The notes below the pieces were generated by a model. The model saw only the letters and a list, made by a program, of their open reading frames with translations, did no database searches and was not told the DNA's origin. A stretch of 64,000 nucleotides of DNA from Terasakiispira papahanaumokuakeensis (GTDB lineage Bacteria; Pseudomonadota; Gammaproteobacteria; Pseudomonadales; Halomonadaceae): NCBI RefSeq assembly GCF_001709345.1, contig NZ_MDTQ01000001.1:3720023-3784022 (forward strand), written 5' to 3'. Below are positions 16,957 to 28,400 of this stretch, piece after piece. Positions within the stretch are counted from its first letter, which is position 1; each line of letters begins with the position of its first letter. The position numbers and the translations under genes were made by a program.

Positions 16957-19743
16957 ATGGCAGAAACTACAGTCAAAGATTTCGCTGAGGCGATCGGACG
17001 TGACGTCGACCGTCTGCTGGAACAGATGAAAGAGGCAGGCCTGCCGCACACCGCTGCCAAGCAGTCTGTGTCCGAGCAGGATAAAGAAACCTTGCTGGCG
17101 TACCTGAAGCGTTCGTCTGGCACCAAAAGCTCGCCGACTAAAATCACTATGAACCGCCGAGAACGTCACCAACTGAAAACCGATGGCAAAAAAAGTGTCA
17201 AGGTTGAGGTGCGCAAGAAACGTACTTTCGTTAAAAAACGCGATCTGAGCACCAACGAGCCGGAAGCCAATGAAACGGCTGCATCTGCCGCGCCTGAATC
17301 AGCAGCAGCGGCACCGGTGGAGGCCGCTCCGGCCGAAACGACACAAGCTCAAACCGCAGCACCTGAGCAGGCCACAGCGCCTGTCGCTGAAAAAGCCGTC
17401 GCTGATCAAGCCCCTGTTGAAGATCAGGCCGCATTAGCGAAAGAAGACGCTGAGCGCAAAGCACAGGAAGAAGCGGCATTGCGTAAAGCTGAAGCTGAGC
17501 TGGAAGCGAAGCGTAAAGAAACCGAAGTGACGCGTCGTGAAGCTGAAGAAGCGGCGCGTCGCCAGCTCGAAGCGGAAGAGGCTGAACGTAAGGCGGCGAA
17601 GCAGAAAGCCTCTTCTGAAACAGCAGAGCAGACTGCTCAGCGTGAAAAAGACGAAGCGGCTAAAGAACGTCGTCGCCAGGAAGAGAAGCGTCGTGCCGAT
17701 AAAGCACGCCGTGAGCGCGCCAATCCGATCGTGATTACCACGGTGGATGAAGTGGCGCAGGCTGATCCGGAAGAAGAAGCCGCCGAAAGCGCTCGGGTGA
17801 AAGTCGATAAAGATGAAAAGCCTCGGGGTAAGGGCACTGGCCGTAAATCAGCCGGTGGTCGTCGTGGCGGCAAGCGTAATGATGACTATGAAGAGCGTGG
17901 TCGTCGGGGTGATCGCCGTAAGGGCCGGGGTAAAGGCGCTCAATCAGGCGCGCCTCGCCAGCATGGCTTTGAGAAGCCGACGGCACCGATCAAGCGTGAA
18001 GTCAGTATTCCTGAGTCCATCACTGTGGCCGATCTGGCTGACAAGATGGCGGTGAAAGGCCCTGAAGTCATTAAAATGATGTTCAAAATGGGCGCCATGG
18101 CGACGATCAATCAGGTGATTGATCAGGACACGGCGGCGATTTTGGTCGAAGAAATGGGCCATACACCCAAGCTGCTCAAAGAAAATGCCCTTGAAACTGA
18201 GGTCATGGAGAGTGTGCAGTATGACGGGCAAGAAGTGGATCGTGCGCCGGTTGTGACCGTTATGGGTCACGTTGACCATGGTAAAACATCGCTGCTGGAC
18301 TATATCCGTCGTGCCAAGGTGGCAACGGGGGAGGCCGGTGGGATTACCCAGCATATCGGGGCTTACCATGTACAGACCGATAGTGGCATGGTGACCTTCC
18401 TGGATACGCCTGGACACGCTGCCTTTACGGCGATGCGTGCCCGCGGCGCTCAGGCCACTGACGTGGTTATCCTGGTCGTCGCTGCGGATGATGGGGTGAT
18501 GCCTCAAACCATCGAAGCGGTGCAGCACGCCAAAGCGGCGGGTGTCCCGATCGTTGTGGCCGTCAACAAGATTGATAAGCCTGAAGCTGATCCTGATCGT
18601 GTCAAAAACGAACTGGCGCAGTATGAAGTCATTCCTGAAGACTGGGGTGGCGATACGCAGTTTGTCCACGTCTCAGCGAAAAGCGGTGAAGGCATCGATG
18701 CCTTGCTGGAAGCGGTCTTGCTACAGTCTGAAATCCTTGAGCTGAAAGCCATGGAAGACGTGCCGGCCAAAGGTGTTGTGGTGGAGTCGCGCTTGGATCG
18801 TGGTCGTGGTTCCGTGGCCACTATTCTGGTTCAAAGCGGTACGCTGCGTAAGGGCGATATCGTGTTGGCTGGCCTGCATTATGGTCGCGTTCGTGCGCTG
18901 ATTGATGAAAATGGACAGCCGGTTGAGAGTGCCGGCCCCTCCATCCCTGCAGAGATTCTGGGGCTGGATGGCACGCCGGAAGCTGGGGATGAATTCCTGG
19001 TGGTGGCGGATGAGAAGAAGGCGCGTGAAGTGGCCTTGTTCCGTCAGGGTAAATTCCGTGAAGTGAAGCTGGCCCGTCAGCAGAAAGCGAAGCTGGAAAA
19101 TGTCTTCAACAATATGGGTCAGGATGAAGCGGCCACCGTCAATCTCGTACTGAAAGCTGATGTGCGCGGTTCTTTGGAAGCCATTATCGGAGCCCTGAAA
19201 GATCTTGAAACCGATGAAGTGAAGGTCGCGGTCGTGTCTTCCGGTGTCGGTGGGATTACCGAAACGGATGCCAACTTGGCGCTGGCGTCTGAAGCCATTG
19301 TCATCGGCTTTAACGTCCGTGCAGATGCCGCTGCTCGTCAGGTCATTGAGCGTGAAGAGCTGGAGCTGCGTTACTACAGCGTCATTTATGAGCTGATTGA
19401 CCAAGTGAAGCAGGCCATGTCCGGTAAGTTGGCGCCTGACTTCAAAGAAGAAATCGTCGGTGTCGCTGAGGTGCGTGATGTCTTCCGGTCACCGAAATTC
19501 GGGGCTGTTGCGGGCTGTATGGTGGTTGAAGGCAATGTCCATCGCCATAAGAAAATCCGTGTATTGCGTGACAACGTGGTGATCTATGAAGGCGAGCTGG
19601 AGTCACTGCGCCGCTTCAAAGACGATGTCAACGAAGTGCGTAACGGCATGGAATGTGGTATCGGCGTGAAGAACTACAATGACGTCAAAGTCGGTGACAA
19701 GATCGAAGTCTTCGACAAAGTCAAAGTGGAACGTAGCCTGTAA
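16957..19743 (+). CDS. infB: Translation initiation factor IF-2
   Basis: 928 residues. It is the GTPase that places fMet-tRNA on the 30S subunit. After a short IF2N domain comes a long Ala/Glu/Lys/Arg-rich linker (about 90-330), then a second IF2N ([20 protein letters not shown]). The G domain has GHVDHGKT at about 437-444, DTPGHAAF and NKID; beta-barrel, domain 3 and C-terminal fMet-tRNA-binding domains follow. Several long open frames on the opposite strand are shadows. rbfA starts 15 bases after its stop. Confidence 0.97.
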   Translation: MAETTVKDFAEAIGRDVDRLLEQMKEAGLPHTAAKQSVSEQDKETLLAYLKRSSGTKSSPTKITMNRRERHQLKTDGKKSVKVEVRKKRTFVKKRDLSTNEPEANETAASAAPESAAAAPVEAAPAETTQAQTAAPEQATAPVAEKAVADQAPVEDQAALAKEDAERKAQEEAALRKAEAELEAKRKETEVTRREAEEAARRQLEAEEAERKAAKQKASSETAEQTAQREKDEAAKERRRQEEKRRADKARRERANPIVITTVDEVAQADPEEEAAESARVKVDKDEKPRGKGTGRKSAGGRRGGKRNDDYEERGRRGDRRKGRGKGAQSGAPRQHGFEKPTAPIKREVSIPESITVADLADKMAVKGPEVIKMMFKMGAMATINQVIDQDTAAILVEEMGHTPKLLKENALETEVMESVQYDGQEVDRAPVVTVMGHVDHGKTSLLDYIRRAKVATGEAGGITQHIGAYHVQTDSGMVTFLDTPGHAAFTAMRARGAQATDVVILVVAADDGVMPQTIEAVQHAKAAGVPIVVAVNKIDKPEADPDRVKNELAQYEVIPEDWGGDTQFVHVSAKSGEGIDALLEAVLLQSEILELKAMEDVPAKGVVVESRLDRGRGSVATILVQSGTLRKGDIVLAGLHYGRVRALIDENGQPVESAGPSIPAEILGLDGTPEAGDEFLVVADEKKAREVALFRQGKFREVKLARQQKAKLENVFNNMGQDEAATVNLVLKADVRGSLEAIIGALKDLETDEVKVAVVSSGVGGITETDANLALASEAIVIGFNVRADAAARQVIEREELELRYYSVIYELIDQVKQAMSGKLAPDFKEEIVGVAEVRDVFRSPKFGAVAGCMVVEGNVHRHKKIRVLRDNVVIYEGELESLRRFKDDVNEVRNGMECGIGVKNYNDVKVGDKIEVFDKVKVERSL

Positions 19744-19758
19744 GGCTGAGGTCAGCGC

Positions 19759-20169
19759 ATGCGAGAGTTTAGCCGTACTGATCGGGTGGCCGATCAAATC
19801 CAGCGTGAGCTGGCCCAGATGATCCAGCGCGAGATCAAAGATCCGCGCCTGGATGCCATGATTACGATCAGTGGTGTCACGGTCAGTCGTGACCTGGGTT
19901 ATGCCGATATCTATGTGACGATTTTGGGCAAAGAAGATCGCCCTGAATTAGTCCAAGATAATCTTGATATTCTGAAACATGCGGCCGGTTTCATGCGGTC
20001 GCAACTGAGTCGTCGGATCAAGTTGCGGATCGTGCCGCACTTACGCTTTCATTATGATGAATCTGTCGTCCGTGGACGTGAGTTATCCAACTTGATTGAG
20101 CAAGCGGTGACTGAAGACCGTGATCGCCATCATGAGGATGACGAGGACACAGGGTCTCAGCATGGCTAG
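19759..20169 (+). CDS. rbfA: Ribosome-binding factor A
   Basis: 136 residues of the KH-like RbfA fold: FSRTDRVADQIQRELAQMI at the start, DPRLDAMITISGVTVSRDL, then RIVPHLRFHYDESV. It acts in 30S maturation and 16S rRNA 5'-end processing. The tail is rich in His, Asp and Glu. Its last codons overlap the truB start by eight bases. Confidence 0.95.
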   Translation: MREFSRTDRVADQIQRELAQMIQREIKDPRLDAMITISGVTVSRDLGYADIYVTILGKEDRPELVQDNLDILKHAAGFMRSQLSRRIKLRIVPHLRFHYDESVVRGRELSNLIEQAVTEDRDRHHEDDEDTGSQHG

Positions 20170-21157
20170 ACGGCCCAAGGGCCGCTCGGTGTCAGGTGTG
20201 CTGTTACTGGATAAGCCTCAGGGCTTGTCCAGTAATCAGGCCTTACAACGCGTGCGGTGGATGTTGAATGCGGCGAAAGCCGGCCATACGGGCAATCTTG
20301 ATCCTATGGCGACGGGGGTGTTACCCATTTGTCTTGGGGAAGCCACTAAGTTTGCTCAGTTAGGGCTGGATGCGGATAAAACCTATCTGGCGCAAGTTCA
20401 ATTAGGGGCGTGTACCGATACTGGTGATGCTGATGGACAAGTCACCACGGTGCGACCAGTGCCCGCATTGACACCGGAGTTACTGGAAGCCGCTTTGGCG
20501 CCTTTGCGTGGCGATATTATGCAAGTGCCGCCGATGTACTCAGCCCTGAAGCAGGATGGTCGTAAACTTTATGAGCTGGCGAGAGCCGGTCAAGAAGTGG
20601 AACGCCCCCCTCGGCCGGTGACCATTTATGCCCTCGATCTACTTGACCATACGGATGATCAGCTGACTATCCGGGTGGCCTGCTCAAAAGGCACTTATAT
20701 TCGTGTGCTGGGGGAGTCCATCGGTGAGCATTTAGGTTGCGGTGCGCATTTGACTGGGTTGCGCCGTTTACGCTCGGGGCAGTTTGATGCTCAGTCTGTG
20801 GTGTCGTTAGAGACGTTGCAGCAGCATGTGGACCAAGCGGGTGATCGAGAAGCTGCGGCGCCTGAACTGGATGCTTATTTATTACCCGTTGATGTGTTGC
20901 TCACCGATTATCCGGCGTTAACACTGGATGCCACTCAGGCCAAAGCGATTCGCTACGGTCAGAAGGCGTTAGACGTAGACGTCAAGGCCGCAATCGGTGA
21001 CAATGTGCGCCTTTATGCTCAGGCGCAAGATATACAGTCCCTGGAAACACAGACCCAAGAAACACCGGCTCAGATATTCTTGGGGCTGGGGCGTGTCGAT
21101 CAGCGACGTGATGGGGGGCAAGTGATTGCACCCGCGCGGTTGTTGAATACGGGTTAG
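20162..21157 (+). CDS. truB: tRNA pseudouridine55 synthase TruB
   Basis: 331 residues from ATG 20162, which overlaps the end of rbfA. It makes pseudouridine 55 in the T-loop of tRNAs. The catalytic Asp47 lies in GHTGNLDPMATGVLP, and the VPPMYSALKQDGRKLYELAR and SKGTYIRVLGESIG motifs are present. Slightly longer than E. coli TruB (314). An in-frame ATG 14 codons upstream lies within rbfA and is not used in the family. Confidence 0.96.
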   Translation: MARRPKGRSVSGVLLLDKPQGLSSNQALQRVRWMLNAAKAGHTGNLDPMATGVLPICLGEATKFAQLGLDADKTYLAQVQLGACTDTGDADGQVTTVRPVPALTPELLEAALAPLRGDIMQVPPMYSALKQDGRKLYELARAGQEVERPPRPVTIYALDLLDHTDDQLTIRVACSKGTYIRVLGESIGEHLGCGAHLTGLRRLRSGQFDAQSVVSLETLQQHVDQAGDREAAAPELDAYLLPVDVLLTDYPALTLDATQAKAIRYGQKALDVDVKAAIGDNVRLYAQAQDIQSLETQTQETPAQIFLGLGRVDQRRDGGQVIAPARLLNTG

Positions 21158-21305
21158 TCTTTTGCTCCGATGAGATGCTTCATCTGGGTCTTGAATTCGG
21201 CCTGAAAAGGCCAGCCGAGGGCCGCTGTAACATCGCACGGCGGTGCCGGGATGATGTCGAAAGGCATCTTATCTTTTAAGCGATTGTCATATTGAGAGGC
21301 ATATT

Positions 21306-21572
21306 ATGCTGACAGCTGAACAGAAAGCGCAGATCGTCACTGATTTTGGTCGTGGTGCTAACGATACGGGTTCCCCTGAAGTCCAGATCGCACTGCTGAC
21401 TCACGATATCAATGGTCTGCAGGATCACTTCAAGGTCAACAAAAAAGATCACCACAGCCGTCGTGGTCTGATTCGCAAAGTTAACCAGCGTCGTAAACTG
21501 CTGGATTACCTGAAAGCGAAAGACATGAGCCGTTACGCTGAAATCATCAAGCGTCTGGGCCTGCGTCGTTAA
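21306..21572 (+). CDS. rpsO: 30S ribosomal protein S15
   Basis: 88 residues, one fewer than in E. coli, with the conserved [24 protein letters not shown] and RRKLLDYL segments. S15 nucleates the central domain of the 30S subunit on 16S rRNA. GAGAGG precedes the ATG. It is followed by a very strong hairpin and then pnp, the widespread rpsO-pnp order. Confidence 0.97.
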   Translation: MLTAEQKAQIVTDFGRGANDTGSPEVQIALLTHDINGLQDHFKVNKKDHHSRRGLIRKVNQRRKLLDYLKAKDMSRYAEIIKRLGLRR

Positions 21573-21608
21573 TCACGACGATGTTTGGGTCATTCGACTT
21601 GAAGATCT

Positions 21609-21640
21609 CACGACCCCGCTTCGGCGGGGTCGTGTTCGTT
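21609..21640 (+). terminator. rpsO terminator with UUCG tetraloop
   Basis: A perfect 11-bp stem (21609-21619 with 21624-21634) is closed by C(TTCG)G, an unusually stable tetraloop, and followed by TTCGTTTT. As in other rpsO-pnp units it should separate rpsO from pnp transcription only partly. Confidence 0.88.
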
Positions 21641-21647
21641 TTGGCCT

Positions 21648-21694
21648 CAGTGCATTCTGTCTCCAGTGTATCTATCCCCAGTGCATTCTGTCCC
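21648..21694 (+). repeat. Three imperfect 15-16-bp tandem repeats upstream of pnp
   Basis: CAGTGCATTCTGTCTC (21648), CAGTGTATCTATCCC (21664) and CAGTGCATTCTGTCCC (21679) follow each other between the rpsO terminator and the pnp leader. Confidence 0.8.
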
Positions 21695-21746
21695 CCTTTG
21701 ATGTTGATTTGAGTCGGTGATCGTTCCGTCACAGCTATCATTGTCA

Positions 21747-21774
21747 TGGTGCTCGGCGTATGATATGAGCACCA
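21747..21774 (+). promoter_or_regulatory. Inverted repeat in the pnp leader
   Basis: TGGTGCTC (21747-21754) pairs with GAGCACCA (21767-21774) across 12 bases. It ends 45 bases before the pnp start. In E. coli a leader hairpin cut by RNase III allows PNPase to autoregulate; this structure is shorter, and that role here is inferred. Confidence 0.45.
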
Positions 21775-21819
21775 AAAAATGAAATATGAACGCACAAGCA
21801 AACGTAAAGGTAGTCATTC

Positions 21820-23940
21820 GTGAATCCAGTCATTAAGACCTTCGACTTCGGCGGTCAGACCGTCACTTTAGAAACAGGACGAATTGCCCGTCAGGCGACA
21901 GGCGCCGTGCTCGCGACAATGGGCGGCACTAGCGTATTGTGTACCGTGGTGGCTAAGAAAGATGTCAACCCGACACAGTCCTTTTTCCCGCTCTCAGTGC
22001 ACTATCAGGAGAAGACCTACGCAGCAGGTCGGATTCCGGGTGGCTTCTTTAAACGTGAAGGACGCCCCACTGAGCGGGAAACACTGACTTCTCGTCTGAT
22101 TGACCGTCCGATTCGCCCGCTTTTCCCTGATGGCTTCATGAATGAAGTTCAGGTCATTTGCCAGGTGATGTCGGCTGAGCCTAGTGTTGATCCGGATATC
22201 CTGGCGATGATCGGGACTTCGGCAGCGCTCTGCATCTCTGGCGTGCCTTTCCATGGCCCCATTGGTGCCGCTCGTGTGGGCTACAATGATGAGCAAGGCT
22301 ACCTCTTAAACCCGACTCAAGAAACGCTGGCCAGCTCGCGCCTGGATATGGTGGTCGCCGGGACTGAAGCGGCGGTGCTGATGGTTGAGTCTGAGGCTGA
22401 AGAGCTGACCGAAGATCAGATGCTGGGTGCCGTACTGTTTGCCCATGATGCGATGCAAAACACGATTAATGCCATTCGTGCATTAACCGATGAAGCCGGT
22501 AAAGCCCGTTGGGATTGGCAGCCTGCCACCCCCGATACGGCATTGTTTGAGCAAGTGAAGCAGCAGGTTGGCAATCAAATTGCGGAAGCCTATCGCATTA
22601 CTGATAAGTTAGCCCGTTATCAGCGCCTAGACGAACTGCGTCAACAGGTGATTGACGCGCTGGTGACTGATGCTGACGATGCGCCTGCAGCGGATGATGT
22701 GAAAGCCCAGTTTGGTAAGCTGGAAAAACAAACGGTGCGTGAATCTGTACTCAATGGTGAGCCCCGAATTGATGGCCGTGACCATCGCACCGTGCGTCCG
22801 TTAAGCATTGAGACTGGGGTACTTCCCCGTACGCATGGCTCAGCGCTGTTTACCCGCGGTGAGACCCAGGCCATTGTCACGACTACCTTGGGTACCGTGC
22901 GTGATGCGCAGTTGATTGAAACGCTGGCCGGTGAGCACAAGGATTCCTTCTTGTTCCACTACAACTTCCCGCCTTTCTGTGTTGGCGAAGCGGGGTTCAT
23001 GGGTGGGCCTAAGCGTCGTGAAATTGGTCATGGTCGCCTGGCGCGCCGTGGTGTTCAGGCGATGATGCCGAGCGTTGACGAATTCCCCTACACCGTGCGT
23101 GTGGTCTCTGAGATCACTGAATCGAACGGTTCTAGTTCTATGGCCTCCGTCTGTGGTGCTTCTTTGGCGCTGATGGATGCGGGTGTGCCGGTCAAGGCGC
23201 CGGTTGCCGGGATCGCGATGGGTCTGGTCAAAGATGGCGATCGTTTTGCTGTTTTGACTGATATCTTGGGTGATGAAGACCACTTGGGTGATATGGACTT
23301 TAAAGTGGCCGGAACCACTGACGGGGTGACGGCCCTGCAGATGGATATCAAAATTGAAGGCATCAACGAAGAAATCATGGAGCAGGCGCTAGAGCAGGCA
23401 TTAGAAGCCCGTTTGAACATCCTGCAACAGATGAATGCGGTGTTGCCCTCTGCACGTGCTGAGCTGTCTGAAAATGCACCTTCCATGATGACCATGAAAA
23501 TTGATCCGGATAAGATCCGTGATGTCATCGGTAAAGGCGGTGCGACGATTCGTGGCATCACTGAAGCCACGGGTGCGACAGTGGATATCGATGATACCGG
23601 CGCTATTCGTATTTATGCCGAGGATCGTAAAGCGGCTCAGGCGGCGATTGATATGATTGTGGGCCTGACCGCTGAAGCCGAGATCGGTCGCAGCTACAAA
23701 GGTAAGGTCGCGCGTATCGCTGATTTCGGGGCTTTTGTCACCTTCCTGCCGGGTCAGGATGGCTTGGTCCATATCAGTCAGATTGATGATAAGCGCGTTG
23801 AATCTGTGCGTGACTATCTGTCTGAAGGCCAGGAAGTGGTCGTCAAAGTCATTGATATCGATAACCGTAATCGCGTGAAGCTGTCGATTAAAGAAGTGAC
23901 TGATGAAGATCGTGCTAGCGTGGCCGCTGAAGAGGCCTAA
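21820..23940 (+). CDS. pnp: Polyribonucleotide nucleotidyltransferase (PNPase)
   Basis: 706 residues from a GTG start. It is a phosphorolytic 3'-5' exoribonuclease and degradosome component. Two RNase PH domains flank a helical domain; the second contains [11 protein letters not shown] and the active-site segment [19 protein letters not shown]. They are followed by KH ([17 protein letters not shown], about 565-580) and S1 ([20 protein letters not shown], about 625-645). It is preceded by the rpsO terminator, a repeat array and an inverted repeat. Confidence 0.97.
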   Translation: MNPVIKTFDFGGQTVTLETGRIARQATGAVLATMGGTSVLCTVVAKKDVNPTQSFFPLSVHYQEKTYAAGRIPGGFFKREGRPTERETLTSRLIDRPIRPLFPDGFMNEVQVICQVMSAEPSVDPDILAMIGTSAALCISGVPFHGPIGAARVGYNDEQGYLLNPTQETLASSRLDMVVAGTEAAVLMVESEAEELTEDQMLGAVLFAHDAMQNTINAIRALTDEAGKARWDWQPATPDTALFEQVKQQVGNQIAEAYRITDKLARYQRLDELRQQVIDALVTDADDAPAADDVKAQFGKLEKQTVRESVLNGEPRIDGRDHRTVRPLSIETGVLPRTHGSALFTRGETQAIVTTTLGTVRDAQLIETLAGEHKDSFLFHYNFPPFCVGEAGFMGGPKRREIGHGRLARRGVQAMMPSVDEFPYTVRVVSEITESNGSSSMASVCGASLALMDAGVPVKAPVAGIAMGLVKDGDRFAVLTDILGDEDHLGDMDFKVAGTTDGVTALQMDIKIEGINEEIMEQALEQALEARLNILQQMNAVLPSARAELSENAPSMMTMKIDPDKIRDVIGKGGATIRGITEATGATVDIDDTGAIRIYAEDRKAAQAAIDMIVGLTAEAEIGRSYKGKVARIADFGAFVTFLPGQDGLVHISQIDDKRVESVRDYLSEGQEVVVKVIDIDNRNRVKLSIKEVTDEDRASVAAEEA

Positions 23941-23975
23941 GCTTAATCGCTCGTCATCGCTGTGTGGTATTAAAA

Positions 23976-24002
23976 ACCGGCTCCAAGTGAGCCGGTTTTT
24001 TT
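23976..24002. terminator. Terminator after pnp, probably bidirectional
   Basis: ACCGGCTC (23976-23983) pairs with GAGCCGGT (23989-23996), with a T run to 24002 and an A run before the stem. It lies between convergent pnp and the thiolase gene. Confidence 0.9.
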
Positions 24003-24023
24003 ATAGCGCCTATTGAGTGGATC

Positions 24024-24074
24024 GAGCGCTGTGATGCCTAGAACGCTGTGAAACCTAGAACACTGTGATGCCCA
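24024..24074 (+). repeat. Three tandem 17-bp repeats downstream of pnp
   Basis: Units at 24024, 24041 and 24058 share GARCRCTGTGAWRCCYA. No gene or other signal is visible in the rest of this 150-base gap. Confidence 0.82.
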
Positions 24075-24112
24075 GGGCGCGCCATCTGTGATGGCGGCAC
24101 CCATTCAGGGTG

Positions 24113-24142
24113 GCTTAGCGCTCAATAGCTTAGCGCTCAATG
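24113..24142 (-). repeat. 15-bp tandem duplication of the thiolase gene end
   Basis: The last codons and stop of the thiolase gene (minus strand CATTGAGCGCTAAGC) are repeated immediately downstream with one change. Copies occupy 24128-24142 and 24113-24127. The second TAA is also in frame, so translation is unaffected. Confidence 0.85.
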
Positions 24143-25308
24143 GCTAAGGCAACCCCTTGACCGCCACCGATACATAAGGTGGTCAGCCCTTTTTTGGCAT
24201 CACGTTTTTGCATTTCATGGACCAGTGACACCAGTACACGACAGCCGGAGGCGCCAATCGGGTGGCCCAGTGCAATGGCACCGCCATTGACGTTCACCTT
24301 GTCGGTATCCCATCCCAGCTCACGGTTGACGCATAGCGCCTGGGCAGCAAAGGCCTCATTAGCTTCGACCAGCTCAAGCTCATCCAGTGACCAGCCTGCT
24401 TTTTCGAGGCATTGGCGCGTCGCTGGAATGGGACCCGTGCCCATGATTTTCGGGTCAACCCCTGCTGAAGCATAGGCTTTAATCCGGGCCAGTACCGGCA
24501 GCCCTAGCGCTTCTGCTTTGGCGGCTGAGCAGAGAATAACGGCAGCGGCTCCATCGTTAATCGATGAGGCATTACCCGCGGTGACTGTGCCTTCTTTATC
24601 AAAAGCTGCACGCATACCGGCGAGTTTCTCAGCGGTGGTACCCGCCCGAGGATTTTCGTCTGTATCAAAAATGACGGGATCGCCCTTACGCTGCGGAATC
24701 GCGACTGGAATGATTTCGTCTTTAAAGCGGCCTGATTCAATCGCCGTGAGCGCCTTTTGCTGTGAGGCTGCGGCAAAGGCATCCTGATCTTCACGGCTGA
24801 TGCCGAATTGCTTGGCAATATTTTCTGCGGTCACGCCCATATGGATATCGTTGAAGGCATCCCATAGGCCATCGACGATCATGCTGTCCTGTGCCGTCCA
24901 TGGGCCCATGCGTTGTCCATTACGCGAGTTGGGCAGCAGGTGGGGAGAGAGGCTCATGTTCTCCTGGCCGCCGGCAATGATGATGTCAGCATCGCCCAGA
25001 CGGATCGCCTGAGTGGCAAGGTGGAGTGCCTTTAAGCCTGAGCCGCAGACTTTGTTGATCGTCATGGCTGGGGTCGTGTCGTTCAGCCCTGCGGCAATGG
25101 CGCTTTGACGGGCGGGGTTCTGCCCACTACCGGCAGCCAACACTTGGCCTAAAATCACCTCATCGACCTGATCAGCGTTCAGGCCTGCCTTTTCCATCAG
25201 GCTTTTAATCACGGTAGCCCCTAACTGATGGGCTGGCAGAGTAGACAGTGAACCACCGAAACTGCCGATGGCGGTACGGCCTGCTGCAACAATGACGACG
25301 TCTTGCAT
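24130..25308 (-). CDS. Acetyl-CoA C-acetyltransferase (thiolase)
   Basis: 392 residues, the usual length for biosynthetic thiolases. It condenses two acetyl-CoA to acetoacetyl-CoA, or the reverse. The acyl-accepting Cys is at about residue 88 in [14 protein letters not shown], the catalytic His in GHPIGASG, and the C-terminal Cys in [14 protein letters not shown]. It resembles PhaA/AtoB rather than FadA. No phaB, phaC or ato genes are adjacent, so polyhydroxybutyrate, acetoacetate and general roles cannot be separated. The last 15 bases are tandemly duplicated after the stop. Confidence 0.92.
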   Translation of the reverse strand: MQDVVIVAAGRTAIGSFGGSLSTLPAHQLGATVIKSLMEKAGLNADQVDEVILGQVLAAGSGQNPARQSAIAAGLNDTTPAMTINKVCGSGLKALHLATQAIRLGDADIIIAGGQENMSLSPHLLPNSRNGQRMGPWTAQDSMIVDGLWDAFNDIHMGVTAENIAKQFGISREDQDAFAAASQQKALTAIESGRFKDEIIPVAIPQRKGDPVIFDTDENPRAGTTAEKLAGMRAAFDKEGTVTAGNASSINDGAAAVILCSAAKAEALGLPVLARIKAYASAGVDPKIMGTGPIPATRQCLEKAGWSLDELELVEANEAFAAQALCVNRELGWDTDKVNVNGGAIALGHPIGASGCRVLVSLVHEMQKRDAKKGLTTLCIGGGQGVALAIER

Positions 25309-25442
25309 GTGAAAACCTCCTGTTGGTGATCATTTCAGCATAGCGGGTTGTTGCCGTGCAGCAAATGTTATTCGATATTGGGGGAGGCGATGATCAGGAA
25401 TTGTGACTTGTCAGTCATTGGCTAGGCCTAGGGCCAAGACCA

Positions 25443-25469
25443 AACATCCCCGCACAAGGCGGGGATGTT
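25443..25469 (-). terminator. Terminator of the RND efflux operon
   Basis: A perfect 11-bp stem (25443-25453 with 25459-25469) with an ACAAG loop, 17 bases past the RND pump stop on the minus strand. The T run is only three bases. Confidence 0.75.
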
Positions 25470-25485
25470 AAGGCGTGGATGACGT

Positions 25486-28400
25486 TTATTGCGTGTCTTT
25501 CGGTGCTTCACCATGGGCATGATTGCGTTTGCTTTTGATCCAATCGGACACTTGGGCAATCATGGCATAGAAAGTGGGCACGAAGCTGCTCGACAGCATG
25601 GCCACGGAGGCCATCCCGATGGATACGGCGGTCCCGATATGGTGACTGCTGGTATCACTGGCGCCGGTGGCGATGGCTAACGGCAGGGTCCCCAGGATAA
25701 ATGCGAAAGAGGTCATCACAATGGGGCGGAAGCGAAGCTCAGCAGCGTGAACGGCCGCCTCTTGGATCGATTTGCCCAGCTCCCGGCGTTGTAATTCCGC
25801 AAATTCGACAATCAGGATCGCATTTTTTGCGGCCAGGCCAATCACCACCAAGGTGCCGATTTGGACATAGACACTGGTGTCCAAGCCGCGCAGTGCAATC
25901 CCACCAATGGCGCCAAAGAAGGCAAAGGGCGTTGCCGTGAGTACGGCCAGCGGCAGCGACCAACTTTCGTATTGCGCCGCTAAGATCAGGAAGACCATCA
26001 GGATCCCAAAGACAATCGCCAGAGAGGCTGCGCTGCCCATATTCGTTTCTTGGTAGGCGGTGCCTGTCCAGCCCATGCCCCAATCTTTACCCAGCTGCTC
26101 TTGAACCACTTTTTGCATGGCTTCAATGGCTTGGGTGGAGCTATAGCCTGGAGCGGGTTGCCCTTGGAACTGGGCGCCGAGATAAACGCCAAAGCGTGAG
26201 ACAACGGCCGGGCCGACTTGGCGCTTGAGCGTGACAAACTCTGATAAGGGAATCCGTTGCCCTTCACGGTTGCGTACGTAAATATGCTTGAGGTCGTCAG
26301 GCGTTTTACGGTACTCATCTTCATTTTGTAAATACACCTGGAAGTTGCGGTTTTGGTAATTGAAGTAATTGACAAAACCGTTGCCCAAGGTGTTCGAGAT
26401 CGTATTGTTGAGATCGGTTAAATTAATGCCATAGCTCAGCGCTTTCTGCTGGTCGATCTCGGCACGGTAAGACGGCACATTGGTATTAAACGTTGTGAAT
26501 ACACGGTTCAGTACCGGGTTCTGATTGGCCGCTTGCATGACTTTCAACGAAGCCTGATACAGTTCTTTCGGTGTCGCGCCATTATAGGAAATCAAGTAGC
26601 CCGTGAAGCCCCCAGTGGTCGATAGTCCCATGATCGGTGGCATGTTAAAGGCCATGGCGCTACCGCCTGGGACTTGATGGCCGAGTTGCATCACTTTTCC
26701 GACCAGTTGGTCGGCACTGATCTCTCGTTGATCCCAGGACTTCATATTGATAAAGATGACGCCTCGGGCTGTATTCACAGCGCTGGAGAGCAGATCATAA
26801 CCGGCGACCATGGTGGAGTATTCTACCCCTGGGATCTCTTCGATCTTTTGGCTTAGCCGAGACATGTAATCCGCCGTCCGATCCAGCGATGAAGCATCGG
26901 GCATGGTGACGCTGGCCAGTACAATCCCCTGATCCGTTTCTGGAACCAGTGTCGAGGGCGTATGTTCATACATCCACCAGGCCCCTGCACTGACGGCGGC
27001 CGCGAGCAGCAGTGCGATCACGCGAAAGCGAATGAGGAACTTAACACTGTGTACATAGAGCTTGGTGACCGCATCAAAGAAACGATCAAAGAGGCGTAAC
27101 GGCGCTCTCAATGCGCGCATCACCGGCCCTTCTTTGACGTGGGCATTGTGCTTGATGAAAATCGCTGAAAGGGCCGGCGTGAACGTCAAAGCCATCAGGG
27201 CTGAGAAGGCAACGGAGATGGCAATGGTCAGGGCGAACTGTTGATAAATTTGCCCGGTGAATCCGCCTAGGAAGGCCACAGGAATAAACACGGCCGCCAT
27301 GATCAATGAGGTCGCAATGACCGGGCCGCCCACTTCTTTCATGGCATGCGCTGTGGCTTCTCTCACCGACATGCTCTCATCTTCACTGAGTACCCGCTCC
27401 ACGTTTTCGACCACCAATATGGCGTCGTCCACCACGATCCCGATGGCCAGCACCATGGCAAACAGTGTCAGCAGGTTGATGGAAAAGCCAAACAGGTAAA
27501 AGCCCGCAAAGGTGGCCACCACTGAAACCGGTACGACCGACATCGCAATGACGGTAAAGCGCCAGTTTTGCAGGAAAATAAACAGGATCACACCGACAAT
27601 AATGAAGGCTTCAATGAAGGTGTGTTTCACTGTTTCAACCGACGCATCGATAAATAGCGTGGTGTCATAAGGCACCACATATTCAAGCCCCGGGGGGAAG
27701 CGACCTTTGAGTTCTTTGAGCTTCGCTTTGACGGCTTTCGCCGTTTCTAGGGCATTAGCACCAGGCTGTTGGTTGATAATGATCGGGGTCATGGTGGCAT
27801 TATTCAGGCGCGCATCAATGCCATAAAATGACGCCCCCAGCTCGATACGCGCCACATCTTTCAGGTAGAGCGACGAGCCATCTGGGTTGGTGCGTAGGAA
27901 GATATTACGGAAATCATCGGCGCTGTTTAAACGCCCACCTGCGGTGATGGTATAGGTGTAAGCTTGGGGATCACTCTGCGGCGTTCCGGCGAGACTGCCG
28001 GCTGGAATTTCCGTGTTTTGGGCCCGAATCGCTGCGGCGACTTCGGTCGGGGTCAGGTCATACTGGGCCAGCTTATCCGGGTCCATCCAGACCCGCATGG
28101 CGAATTCACCTCCCCCTAAGACTTCTGCATTCCCTACCCCGGGCACCTGACGAAGTTCATCCAATAAGTTGAGGGTGGCGTAGTTCTGCATGAAGATATT
28201 GTTGTAATCCCCCTGCGGTGAGGTCAGTGCAACCAGCATTAGAATGGTGCTGGAGCGCAGCTCAACCGTGACCCCTTGAGCCTGTACGGCTTCCGGAAGT
28301 CGAGAGAGGGCGCCTTGAACTCGGTTGTTCACATTGATGGTATTGATGTCGCCATCGGTGCCGATGTTAAAAGCGACATTCATTTGCATCAGGCCGTTAT

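Noticed and set aside
17944-19404. Long open frames antisense to infB
   Set aside because: They are His/Asn/Gln-rich products of reverse-complemented infB codons with no recognisable domain.
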